A stretch of DNA of 64,000 nucleotides, taken from Collybiopsis luxurians FD-317 M1. Its lineage: Eukaryota; Basidiomycota; Agaricomycetes; Agaricales; Omphalotaceae. The notes beneath the pieces were generated by a model that searched no databases, was not told the DNA's origin, and saw only the letters and a list, made by a program, of their open reading frames with translations. Position numbers and translations under genes: made by a program. Location: NCBI GenBank assembly GCA_000827265.1, contig KN834847.1:1-64000 (forward strand), written 5' to 3'. Positions 23,901-35,832 of this stretch are shown here, piece by piece (within the stretch, counting starts at the first letter, position 1; every line of letters starts with the position of its first letter).

Positions 23901-26512
23901 TACTTTAAATGTTACATGATACCGTCATGCCCGAATACCCTGCGAGTACCAGTATATCACGTACCTGAGGCTATTTCTACTCAGAAAGATACGTACATTA
24001 GAAAATTCGACTCTTCGACTCGGAGATTTCTAAACGGTAATCCTAAAATGCAATGTACCCGAATTACTTCAAAATTTGTTTCTCATAAAGACACACGACT
24101 AAGCCTAACGGACTAACAGCCCGCAACTCGTCGGGCCTCTGGTTCCTTTCCTTTCTTGTGTTCACCCACCCATGCACTGCTTGCTCTTGCATGCGCAGCA
24201 GCACAGCTCTAGTACTCGACCCACCATCCGATCCTCGTTCACCTAGTCAAATGCCCAAGTTCCACCTTGACATCCTGCGTACATGGGGTCAGCTTATTCT
24301 CTTGATTCTTGATTCTCGATTCTCGGAATACGCTCTTAGCCCTTAGCTCTTAGCTCAAGGATGGGCCCTTGGTGGGTGCCATCTGAGTGATCTCAAATTT
24401 CAACCGCAATCAAACAAACCGCCAATAGTGATACTTATCATGTTCAAGTTTAGCAAGTAACCTCATTCGAGTTCGAGGGCCGAGGCAGGAGTCTATGTAA
24501 ATCAGACAGAATTCAGAGTCGAGCAGCCTAGCAGGTAGTACCGTACCGTCCGATCATCATCCAGGTCACGGTGGACCTGGGATCTGGCTTGAGTCCTGAC
24601 CTCCAGTGCCGACTCACTAGCTTCTAGTTCTGGTTCTGGTTCTGAATGAATTTTCTTTTCTCCCGCGTGTAGCCGCATGCATCAAAATTTAGTCCTACCG
24701 CTCGCGACGCAACGTTCAACTTGCAACTTTAAAGTCGCCCACCTCGATCAAGAATCGAGATCTCCATCGGAAGGTCGTGGACTATGGGTGGTACGAAACA
24801 GTCACCAGACTCGCAACTAAAATATCGAGGTCCGAGCTCTGTATCTGCTTTGCATTCCGCTCATCTCGCTCTATACAACTGGAAGTATCGAGTAACCACT
24901 GGCACTGGCAACTACGAGGTCGTCGGAGGCTAGATGAAGGGCAAGTAGCTATGCCTCTAGCGGATAGAGAAATAAATAATAACGGTAGCAACCGCTGCCA
25001 GTACGATCTGCCATAGTCACGTACTCGGAGCAATCGAAACCACTTACCTCAAGTTTCGCAACTTACGGTTGACAGCCTGGCATGAACTGCCCACCAAGTC
25101 AGCAGAATCTTCCATCCAACTCCAAGGCGCGAATCCGAGCGGACTGGAACTGCGGGTGGGGCTCAGAATCGTTTATCAGTGACATTACTGCGCTCGAGTT
25201 ACTATGTACAATGTACATGAGTTTTTTCTCTATCTAGTACTTACGAATGGCCGCCGATATGTGTACGTGAACCTGATTTCCCTCCCTCCGAATCGACGCC
25301 GATCTGAGCTGCTATAATTAAAACCACTCACTACATTCGACCTCGATAACCGTTCAATGAACCATTTCGACCTAGTTACTGTCTAGCATCCCGTTCTCAA
25401 GCATATGGACAGATGATACTCCGCCACCGCGCCCGCCTCGAACTTGACCGGATCTCAGTTGCTCATCCCGGGTAAGCGCTTACCAAATTGCCTCACCAGT
25501 TGGCAGTGATTCTGAATCCATATGGTTATTTCAAAAGATTGACAGGAAACATCAAGATTGAGATGTGCAAATGCATTCAAATGAGACACCACTGCCTCAG
25601 GTACCAATGTACATTGTACATATATATTCGTACATAGATTGGCTACATATGTCCGACCACTCCGAGTTTAAGAGAGTTGAAGATAGATTTGAGCGGAATG
25701 ACACAGTAAATTCAACCTTGCGGAGCTCGTACTACATGACAAGCAGTAAATATTTGGTTGATTTCGTTCTCTACCCACGTACTGACATACTTTACAAAGC
25801 GCAACTTACACATGATATTCGCCAATCATGTAACAACTAGTTACTGTATCATGGAACGCGGTCGCTTCGGGTACCAGGTTGACCTAGCTGATCCGAGTCG
25901 AGTCTCAAAGGCTATTTCCGAAAACCTGATGCTACTTCGGTACATAAGCATGCATGTGTCGACATTATATGCAGATCAGTTTGAAGAAGTTTAAGAAAAC
26001 AAAGTTTGAAAGTCTGAGATAGATATCATGATGGGATACACATGGGATGCACATGGTCCTGCTGCGCTGTACTGCTTCCTTCAAGCTGGCAGACTTTGAC
26101 TGGGTGCTCTGCCGTTATTTTTCTGAGAAATCCTGAGAATTAACATTGAAGACTGCCACAGAGAAACTCCACACTGGAGTTTCATCCAAGTTTCATCAGG
26201 ATCTGGTCCAGTTCTCGGCTCTGTCAACATTTGATGACAGATGCCGGATGCCCTTTCGGTCCTCTCAGTGCAGATTAGTAGATTACTGCTAGACTAAGTG
26301 GGTTAAATCCTTGGCAGAAGAACAGCATATAGCTGTTAATTTTTTAAATCCCTTTTTCTAATTCTAGAACAGAAATTGTGATATAATAATCTGTTCAATT
26401 ATAAAGAACAGGATCTCCAGATTTGCATCTGTTTCAAAAGCAATAATTACTATCACATATATTCCCTCAGAGTAAGAAGAAAGATTCAAACCAATGACTA
26501 CACCTGCCAGTA
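20965..26512. other. About 5.5 kb without recognisable genes, upstream of the bHLH gene
   Basis: No frame here has family character. The part next to the bHLH start (20965..22400) is probably its promoter and long 5' leader: pyrimidine-rich with many short C/T runs. Simple repeats include a CAT/CAC run near 22310..22335 and a TACG run at about 22498..22517. Short motifs such as agtacttacga recur (near 23788 and 25240, also 8196). The 26000..26500 part is ordinary AT-rich spacer. Confidence 0.5.
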
Positions 26513-28061
26513 TTACCACCACCAGCTATCCCACCAAAGATCTCCTTGTCCCTGACGAAGTCTGCCAGTACTCGTCGTCAATGGCCAAGCTTTAACAAAG
26601 TCCGACTCTAGTTGATTAACAGTGATCCACCGGAGCGGCCCTCCTCCAAACCCAGCGTCACCAACATCGAGATATGATCGCAAGATCGCATCCGTCTTCG
26701 AGGCAATGTGTATATCTGGGGCAAACAATGACCCTGGTTTCAGAGAGAGATCAAACTCAAGATGCAAGCTTTTCGGTCGAGCATATGTAAAATCGGAGAG
26801 AGATGCCTGGGTGCTGATGCCAAGATAGTATGCATTGCCAGGGAAGTCCTCGCTGAACGGAAATTCTTGATCAGAGGAGTTGGCAGTTGGACCCAATATG
26901 ACCCTGCATAAAACAGGTAGATTCTCATAGTGGCATATGACAAGTTGTAGGCAAAGGAGAGATGGAAGGGCCAAGTAAGCTCTGTTGTATGCCCACATAC
27001 CTAGACCATTCTTCCCTTCGACTTCAATTAAAACCATAAGGAGGCTATCAAATTTGTAGTAGTAGGAAATACTCACACTTTTGGTCAAAAAGAGTTATAT
27101 GCTTGATGTTATGAAGGAATGATTTTCCAACAAAGACAGGAATGTACATGCAGTCAATTGCAAGATATTCAAGATTTTTGTATGATAAGAATCTGTTCTC
27201 GAAAAGTAGAATCTCTATCACCATGTTGTAAGGAAGGTGCCGATCACTGTCCCGAAGAAGAAATCGCCTCAGTTCCAGTTTTCTCCCATTTGTATCAAGT
27301 GCCTCAATACATCCAGTGGGCCTGCTCAGCGCCGCACGGAGGACAGGGAGATCAGAGACCTTGTTGATCAACATTCGTGGATCAAATGAGTATTTGCATT
27401 CCAAATTCCAGATGCAGAGTGTATGTAATGAAGGGGCGTAAGCGGTGAAGCATTCGAATGGGTCAAGGGTAGGTGCTTCAAGACGTATCGGATGGTCTTC
27501 ATGCGGAACATATACGTCGATATTCTCCAAGGCAAGTCGTTGGATTCCCGACCGGCTACTCCGCAATAGGTTTGTGAGGGTTGTAATGGCATTGAAATCA
27601 CAGGATTTAAAGTGGCAATCCAAGAAAGTAAAGTCGAACTCTGTCAGCCTCAGCTTTCCAGGATGACGCGTCTCCGTTAGCGGCGCTGATATTATCTGTC
27701 GTAGTGGTCCACTGAATTTGCTTGCGACACTCCAGGAGAAAGGTGTAATGAGGAAGCCCTTGACGCAGCATGCGATCCCTAGAGTGCGAACAAGATGCTC
27801 GAATGAATCCTCCATTATTGCGTAGCGTTCGGGATCTTCATTGAAAATTAAGGGCGATATTCGAAAGCGTCGGAAGAGATATTTTCTGGCATGAGAGAGC
27901 CATGACTTGGAGACCAGCGACACAATTTTGAGATCAGTCGATGAGTCGGAGGACTGATCAATAAACTGATAGTAGATCTCTTGGGGAAACCGCTCCGTAT
28001 GCTGCATGTAAGAATCGATGATATGAACGAACGTCGCGGCGATTTGAGGATCCGCCATCAA
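26513..28061 (-). CDS. F-box-like/leucine-rich protein (497 aa), copy 2
   Basis: Paralog of 10347..11896. Exons 27077..28061 and 26513..27021 flank a 55-nt intron (gtgagt...ttgaag) at the same place as in copy 1, giving 1494 bases in frame. The F-box-like start FPQEIYYQFIDQSSDSSTDL, then SLVSKSWLSHARKYLFRRF, parallels copy 1 closely. The middle has repeated Leu-rich blocks (LTEFDFTFLDCHF, ALENIDVYVPHED, LHTLCIWNLEC). The end STGRLRQGQGDLWWD shows the same C-terminal signature. It is predicted to select substrates for ubiquitination with Skp1/cullin, by family only. Two Met codons open the frame; the first was used. Confidence 0.8.
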
Positions 28062-28577
28062 CGTTCACGTGCCGGAGATCCCACGCTATTTCGACGCATC
28101 GACGGCCCGTCGGCCGTCCAACGGATTTTCTTTTTTTTCACGGGGATTTTCAGCAGAGTACCACATACTCTCCAAAAGTTGACTTGGATATCGGATTATC
28201 GTGACGCTCTTCATTTTCCACGAGGCACGGGCTAGTTGAAGTCGTAGTAAGGCCCTTCAGAAGTTCGAAAGCTTTGTAATCGATATGCAGAGAGGTATAA
28301 GCTGACGTATTCGATGGCTCGCTGCTAACTTAGTAACTGGTTTGACCAATCTTTCTCCAATAAGCAGGAGACAATTGGAAAAGAAGACTAGTAAGTCAAT
28401 TGTTTTGGCAAACTGCCTAATACAGGGAGGCAAATTGGTTCGGGTGATCCAACATTAAGGACCGACAAGCCACAATGAAACCGTTCGACCATATATACAG
28501 CCGTTGTCGCACTTTCCTCCTTGCTCAACCTGTAGAGAACTCGCGATTTAACGGACTTCAGCCCACCCCGCATTAGT
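28062..28577. promoter_or_regulatory. Divergent spacer between F-box copy 2 and the unknown gene
   Basis: Holds the upstream sequences of two divergently read genes. A TATA-like catatatata motif at about 28490 lies some 90 bases before the plus-strand start. No coding frame was recognised. Confidence 0.4.
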
Positions 28578-29394
28578 ATGCCGACTATTACCATCCAAAT
28601 CTCCCTGATTCCCGGGGGACTCCGGCCTGCTGGACTCACGGATTATTCTTCTGGTGCCGATAAGTCGTATCCTATCTACGACGTAGTCATCGATGAGCAG
28701 CTGGGCCCAATAATCAATGCGAATTTCGCTGGTTTCCAGAATGAATCATCTGCGCTCCCATGGATTCGCCTTCGTATCAATCAACACACTGTTGGCACAA
28801 ACGGCGATTGCAGATGAACATTGGGTAGTACCTTCGCTGCAGGAGTTTAGCTCTCGAGCTTCTGCTTTACTGTCCAACGATTTAGAGGTCTGGAAAAGCC
28901 ATTCATTTCGTCCGCTAGTGGAGTTTCGGCAGTCATTGATCACACCACCTGCGGAGGACGAGGAGAACGGAGTCGACTACAGTGGGGAATTCCGCATCGC
29001 ACTCCCTGATAATACAGGCTCGGAGGTAGGAATTGACCAAAGAGTCATCAGAACGGTGCAGACGGCACTCGGAATACTGACGTCTCATATGGATTTGGAG
29101 TCACTGAAGATGTCATAGACCGAGAATACTCTAATAACTACTAATTAGCAGATTTACTTTAATACATGGATAGTCGAGAACTATGTTTATCCTGTCGGAT
29201 TCTACTTGGATCAATTGCTAAGACACAAGGTCAATGATAGCCATTCTTTTTGTCTGGAGGAACTTAGTGAGCCATGGCCAGCATTAAGAGCCAAAATTCA
29301 TGAAGGTTTACCATCAGATCGTGAACGTCGTGAACTGGAATGTTCGCCTGAGCGAGAGGAATGGCCTGCTTGGACAGTCAGCACATATCAATAA
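28578..29394 (+). CDS. Unrecognised protein
   Basis: I do not recognise this gene. The ATG at 28578 opens MPTITIQISLIPGGLRPAGL. A clean intron (28732..28813, ending gattgcag) joins ...IINANFA to DEHWVVPSLQEFSSRASALL and keeps a long frame through a charged region (SLITPPAEDEENGVDYSGEF). A second intron near 29115..29160 should link to IYFNTWIVENYVYPVGFYLD and the C-terminus WPAWTVSTYQ (TAA ending 29394), but its exact borders are not resolved in frame. The product is soluble, acidic and lacks signal peptide or membrane spans. Its last 17 bases overlap the 3' end of the convergent gene at 29378. Confidence 0.55.
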
Positions 29395-32300
29395 GCGGAC
29401 CAACTGAACAGAACTTCCCATGCTCGCGATGGTGATGGTTTTCCTTTCGCCTTCGTTTCTCTTCGAACATCTCTGCCGTGGTTTTGGACGGCAACGCAAA
29501 GCTTTGGGGTGTTGTAGTGGTGCTGGTATACGATGAATGCCGACGATCTTTGGAGTTCGTTTGAAGAGTTTCAGTTGAACCTGCTTGAAATTAGACGAAA
29601 TTGGTACAAGAAGACGAATGACGCTGACCGGAAATCTGATCGTACATAGATGCTCGATCAGAAGGACCGTGACTTCCATTACTCGAACGGTGTGTATGAT
29701 AGCCGTTGTTGATTGCACCTACTTAAAAAGCACTTAAGGCCAAGTACCCTGCCGAAACAGTCTAAAACACCCACTCTGAGAGCCGCGTTCACTCGATGAA
29801 TCACGGCGCGTCGGTCTCAGCGACACTGGTACATTGGTTGTTGAATGTCGACTGGAAGGAAGGTTAATCGGCAGAGCTCCCCTTGTAGTAGTAGGACCCG
29901 TATCCATGAGTCCAACTGTTTCTCGAGGTTCGTACGCATCAGAAGATTTGAATGCACGGGAGATCTTGTTCCGTATTCTAGATGAGAAACCCCGATCTGG
30001 TTTGGTGCTAGCGATGCTCAAATTATCTGAACTTGCACTCCGGAGACTGCTCGCTCTCGGAGAGGTCATGTTGAGGGATATTGACGAGAGTCTGTGCTCG
30101 AGACCCTGATGAAGGCTACCGTAAGTTGAAGCCGTTGAATACGCAGGAACGGCTCTATTCGGGCTGGCGAATGAGTTAAGTTCTTTGCTACGCAAATAAT
30201 TGAGTTTGAGAAGCTTGCCTTGTTGAATATACGCTCGATTGGCTGGTCGATCTCTCTGGCATCATTGAGCCAGGAGGTACGAATATTCCAGACTCGTGCG
30301 TTGGATAGCCTGTAGGTGTTGGAGAAGCAGGTCCGGGCCCAAGATAGGTCACACTAGGATTATTATGTATTCTGCTATATTGGCCGTTACCTCGTGGCGA
30401 AGTTAGTTTTAAGAGGACAGTTTGAGTGGCTATGCTAATACCGTTAGCGGCTTTGAATGTAGAGGATGAAGCAGCTCCAGAAGCTATATTGCACGGTCAT
30501 CAACTATTCAACTAACATGTATCTAACCACCTACCGGGTAAATACATGGATGATGAGTTTTGAGACACGTATCCGCTGTCAGCCAGCCTGGAAGCGCCTC
30601 GGCCAGGATCTATCATTTATGAGAGTGAGAGAAATGGGCAATAAATGGGAATATTTACCCTTTGCAGGAAACTATTGTCGGTCCTGGTTCTGTTTCGAAG
30701 ATTTTTGATAAAAGCAAGAGTAGAACTCACCTGTGTTGTTTTCCGAAATTCCACCAACTCATCCAAGAGTTTTTCAATTTTGCTTGTGACATCCCTCCAT
30801 CGAATGTACTCCTGCTCCCAGTTCTTGTCTTGAGCTGCTAGGGGCCCAAATCTATCCAGGTTTCTCTCTGCTCTGTAAAGGACACATTAGACTCTATGGC
30901 GAGATCAAGGACAAGCTGACTCACGCTTTCAAACTATCTTCCATCTGGTCATAGAATAGGTCCCCTTCGGGGGACAGAAGGAATTGTTGGTCCCCAAACT
31001 TCACCTTCTGGATGAATTCGTCGCAATCCCTAGCTATTGTTTCGGCTCTTTCATAGGTATCTTTGAAACCGTGTGCCAGAATGTATTGGGCCATAGACAC
31101 GAGATTTGTTGCGATTCTGACAATGGTACTTACGCCGCCACTGCCGCCCTTGCCACTAGCACCGGTCAGCGGACTCAGAGGACTGCTCTGGGTGTTCTGG
31201 ATTTGTGATGCTGAGCTACCGCCGAAGAATGCAAAAGTTACACCTAACGAATAACAGGTCGAGGTCCAAAGAGGTTTTTTTCACTAGTGATTTTACATAC
31301 CACCGTACTTCACGCGACTTAATGGTTTGCTCCTGATGCGATCGATGAGTTCCGAGTCGCCTGGAATTTCTTTGTCCTCCTATTTTTAAAGTGACTCCAA
31401 CCCTGGAGCGTAGTAGTCTTAGGTGAATCACTCACAGTCCGAATGACAGAAGCCCAATCGTCATCATGAGTTATCGCGATATCAACATCTTGATACTGGG
31501 ATGAAGCTGAGAACTCATCAAAAAATGAGCAGGATCGAAAGAATACCTTGCTAAGTATCCATTTGTTAATAACATTGGAGGGGTGATACATCTGGAATAT
31601 GATTCAAAATCAATTAGTGGATACTAGACTTCGAACAGGCCTACTTGTTGACCGGAATATTTCCGATTAGAGCCATGTCTTTTTTTTGAAGTCCCTGGTG
31701 GTTTCTGCAGTCCACCATCTGTACTCCAGTCAGAATGTTTTGTAATGCTAATTTCCTCCTGAGATTGAGGTCCTGTTCGAGCAGTAATTCTGAAGCCGCG
31801 CAGGAATGTACATCCGGACTGATTTTCCAGGATATCGTCGGCACCAGCTGATGCTAACGTAGAATCAGATCGACGGAACAAGTACCCAGGTTTCATCCCT
31901 GCTATTCTAGGTAGTCTGGGTACATATTCTAGAAGTACGTTGCGTGGGTCAGCATCAGAAAAGCACGCTACACCCCAGGCGCGAGTTTTATCGCAACCGG
32001 TAACGAGGTAGATCTCATTCACCCCCCGAAGAAGAACATGATTGATAAACTTGAACCAAGATTTTGCACACCGTGTAGCGTGTTCAAAGAACATGGCCAT
32101 TGCTGGATGATCGTATCTCGTCCCACCTTCCGGTAGGATGAGCAAAGCGCCCCTAGAAGTCGAAGTTTTGAATATCAGTCCCGCTCCGACTTCTTCAGGC
32201 ACTTTCCTGTGTATTCGAAGCCTGAGAGTTTGAAAGATCGCATGAAACCTGATAACGTACGGAATTTGAGGATAACCAGCAATATGCTGGGAATAGGATC

Positions 32301-32880
32301 TGCGAAAATAAGCATGATTGCTAGCGATGTAGCAGCCAGGTCTAAGGTCCACATCCGTCTCAGACCAGTTATTAAGAGCTTGGGGAAGTGGTATGAAGTC
32401 GTGAGGAACTCTTCCTTGATTTGGGTTGTTCGGCGGAAGACCAATATTGAATAAATAATCGAAATCTCCAAACTCGTTCATGATTCCAATATCCCCAATA
32501 GTGACCCCATTTGCTCGATATGCATCCGGTAATTGACCTACCGGTCTTGGATTCCACAGAGGATATCCCCTTTTCTTGGGTAGGAGGAGACGCACATACT
32601 CCCCTCTTTCGTCGCAAGGGATGGGGGCTGGGGGCGGGTTAGGGAGCGGGTTAGGTGGCGAGCCGTTATAAAAGGTACCGCCATTTATTGAGAATCTATT
32701 GGCCCCATGGAACAACCTAGATATTCGCAGAGTTTCGCAATGCAAGCTGAGGAAAACCGAGTACTGAAGACGCACTGAGGATTGTTCGGCATAGTGGTTG
32801 GATGAACGATGGCAAGATAGGATGTTGTGGTCCCCTTTGGACTGGCCTTCACACAGCCGACAATTGATCCTGAATAACAT
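29378..32880 (-). CDS. Large uncharacterised protein of the WNPRP family, with coiled coil and Ser-rich tail (copy A)
   Basis: Member of an expanded basidiomycete family of unknown role. In order: a short N-terminus, then GANRFSINGGTFYN (a motif I associate with the start of many Agaricomycete NLR-like proteins), a Pro-rich linker, the core GYPLWNPRP, GVTIGDIGIMNEFGDFDYLF, STSRGALLILPEGG and IYLVTGCDKTRAWGVACF, then YHPSNVINKWIL and DVDIAITHDDDWASVI. After VTFAFFGGSSAS comes a helical, probably coiled-coil segment (NLVSMAQYILAHGFKDTYER; KIEKLLDELVEFRKTTQ) and a long Ser/Thr-rich tail ending at the TGA at 29378. Exons I can place: 31645..32880, 31547..31591, 31436..31495, 31301..31379, 30925..31243, 30731..30872, 30546..30609, 30442..30483, about 30204..30390 and 29775..30203, then 29629..29721 and 29378..29583. 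Two further in-frame introns are possible in the first exon. One join near 30203 needs a 31-nt GC-AG intron, so an error or lesion there is possible. Confidence 0.65.
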
Positions 32881-33908
32881 GATCAGCTGAAAGCCAAATT
32901 AGTCGAAAAGTTGTTTGTTGTTCAACTTCATTAGTATCGAATCGAGTTGTCACGCTTTGAATAAGAAGGTTCAGCAGGTGATACACGAAGCGTCTTTAGA
33001 TCCCCACAGCATCAATGGAATGAATAACCGTGTAAGATTCTCAGTTGCGCGAAGACATCGTCAGCGTCAATATACTGCATAGATGCGGGTAGGTAGGTCG
33101 ATCAAGAGAGAGAACTCCAGCCTGGGACTGGCGCAGGCAGTGCAGCCTATGCTGCCAATGGACTAATAGAAAAGTAAATTACTTTAAAGGACATTGACTC
33201 CGTGGTTAAGGTGTACGAAGATAGATCGAGCGCCCAACCTGGAGCCCAAATCGGGTGAGATGAAGAATCGTCCAAGCCCTGAACAACACCGCAGTAGATG
33301 CAGTGATGTAGCTAGAAATGGAATTTAGGGTAATCAACAGCGGTACACTTCTGATCCAAGTGAGCGCTGGAACGACGCGACAGAGCAAGATACTCGGCTT
33401 GAGGTGATGTTGAAGGATATGCGTTGAAATCAATTCTGCAGCGTGTCGTAGTTCTCCTAGTCTGAAGCTCGAAACTGAAATATGGTCGCAAGTTGGCTCA
33501 GATAGCGCTTCGCATATTGAGGGTTATCGTAGCAGAGCAACTAACGCGTAACGGGTCACAAAATATAGTCTATCTAAGCACGCTACTTCCACAGTGCACA
33601 CTGTGAACCATTAAACGTTGTACCGTGGCGCTGACGTTTAATAGATCACCTTGCTTGCAAGGTCTATTCTGCTTCGAAACATAAGTTTGCTCTGATGGGA
33701 TATATATTGCTTACGTACACAGTTTTCCCACTCACTAAGTTGCGCGGCCTGTCTGTTACACAACACGCTGGGAAATGTTTGCAACGATGGAGTAGACCCA
33801 TGCGAAGAGAGTGAGTGGGTGGAGCGCAGCGACGCCCCGAGCGAGACTGAGCCTAGAGTTTACATGAGTATACACTTTTCAGAATATGTCTCATGGTTCA
33901 CATTAAAT
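32881..33908. other. Spacer between WNPRP-family copies A and B
   Basis: Should contain the promoter of copy A and the 3' region of copy B, both read on the minus strand. No further coding frame recognised. Holds the palindromic motif listed at 33646. Confidence 0.45.
33646..33671. repeat. 26-bp element with palindromic core, repeated at 60041
   Basis: The core ccttgcttgcaagg is an inverted repeat (CCTTGC/GCAAGG with a 2-base spacer), flanked by gatca and tctattc. An identical 26-bp stretch occurs at about 60041..60066, 26 kb away in otherwise unrelated sequence. Confidence 0.7.
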
Positions 33909-35832
33909 CTACACAAACATTACAAGCAAGGTGCTGACCAACGGAGTGGTCCTTAATATGAGGATGTCGTGGAATCTCAAACTGATACAATTGGCTGAAG
34001 AAGCCTTGTGTGGACACACAACATCGCCTTGGGCGCCCGACCATGCCCCCACAGAATCTATGTCTGATGGTTGAAAAGCGAACTTCGAGGGTATATCAAA
34101 ATTTGTACCTTCTGATCCAGGTGAAATATAACTGGGAATACGTATCCCCCGATCATCAAGGGGCTGAAGTGCCTTCTGAATCTGTCGAAAAATTGTTGCG
34201 TTGTTCCACAGCTCTTTCGCCTTCGCCGCTGTGGTTGGGTTGTGGAGGTAGCTCAAAATAAGTAAAAGTATGTTCTGATTAGGTCATAAGTTCTAGGGTA
34301 GGAATTGAAACATGAAACCCACATACGTCCAGATTTACTAAACTTCAGAAATTCATGCATGCGATGGAATAATTCCTCGTCCTCCGGCATGTTCACATCA
34401 CCCTGGCCAATGAAACCAGTCAAGAGTCTTCCAATAAAGTAACAATAACTCACAGTCTCGATAACAAATGCCCACTCATTGTCATGAGTTATTGCAATAT
34501 CCACCTCCTCGTACTTCCGAGAGAAGTTAGGCTATAATGATTTTTTTCAGAAGCGAAATGCATGCCTTGTTCAGGATACATTTATTAATCACGTCCGAGG
34601 GATGATATATCTTATTGCCAAAATGAGTTAAAACAGTTCTTGTGACATGACAGCCCACTTACTTGATATTTTGTGAAGTCATACTCATCATTGTCTTCGG
34701 AGGCACTAATGGAAACTCGCCTCTCTGAAAACATCCTCGAAAAAACGGTAAGTCCCATGTAATGCGAAAGCCACTGCCACATCATCGTAGGCGTATTTTC
34801 CATTCTTGTGGGTGGGAGCTCATCAGCCTCGAGTTTAGAAATGTATGTTACTTGAAAATTGCTTTGTGTGCGAGTGAATTGAGGTGATCGGACGGCAACT
34901 TTGAAGCCACGTAAAAACACGCAACCAGCCGGATTTGTATCGTGAGAAGTGCCACTTGATGATGCCGCGAAGTCACAGTTTCTGAACCAGTATTCCCGTG
35001 CCCCATTGTGGGTCAACCTGGGTACGAAATCCAGAGATACGCTGTCAGCAGGAGCGTCCGTGAAAGATGCAACTCCCCAAGCACGAGCTTTGTCACAGCC
35101 AGTAACGAGGTAGATTGAATTGTTACGCACCCCTCGTGCCAGGGGTCCATTCACAAAATCGTACCAAGAATGTGCGCATTCTGCAGCAAGTTGGTAGAAC
35201 TTGCTCAGGTGCGGATAATTTACGCTCTTCCCACCTTCTGGTAGGATGAGCAAAGCACCCCGAGTAGTCGATGAGCGCAATGATGTGCCTGTAACAATTT
35301 CTTCTGGCACCCCTCTAAGGATACACCTTATGAACAAGCAGGCCATCAATCACGGGAATGTAGGGACGCACGGAATTCTGACATCTTCCAATCTGGCCCT
35401 GTTGAAGGGCGAGGCTTTACTCGCAACGTAAGCTCCTGGTCCGTATTCCTGTGTAAACCATGAAATGTCGCAGACATCAATTCCCTCAATATGCTTGAAG
35501 TTCTCCGGGACCCTTCCTGCGTTAACAGGATCGTCGGGCGGAAGGCAAACATTGAAGAGATAATCGAATTCTCCAAATTCAGTCACAATACCAACATCTC
35601 CGATGCGAACTCCTGCTTCCCTGTAAGCTGGCGGCAACCAGTCGCCTGGCCTCGGGTTCCAAAGCGGGTACCCCTTCTTCTGAGTAAGCAGCAACCGCAC
35701 GTAGTCTTCGATTTCGTTTGAAGAGTCGAAGTCGCCGGCGACTGATGTCATAGGATTTATAAATGTGTGAGCTGAAAACCGCCGTTTATAATGTTTATAA
35801 TGATGTTGAGGCAAAACCTGGTCGAAAACCAA
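33909..35832 (-). CDS. Uncharacterised protein of the WNPRP family (copy B)
   Basis: Paralog of copy A. Shared blocks in order: YVRLLLTQKKGYPLWNPRPG, GVRIGDVGIVTEFGEFDYLF, CLPPDDPVNAGRVPENF, STTRGALLILPEGG, AHSWYDFVNGPLARG, IYLVTGCDKARAWGVASF, GCVFLRGFKVAVRS, then YHPSDVINKCILNK and EVDIAITHDNEWAFVIET, followed by MPEDEELFHRMHEFLKFSKS. It lacks the GANRFSINGG-type N-terminal motif and has no coiled-coil/Ser-rich extension; after the last intron (ending ttttgag) a short tail of uncertain frame ends at 33909 or near 34060. Introns are short; one (near 34560) looks like GC-AG. The function of the family is unknown; the repeated local copies suggest a fast-evolving, perhaps self/non-self or stress-related role (inference only). 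Confidence 0.65.
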
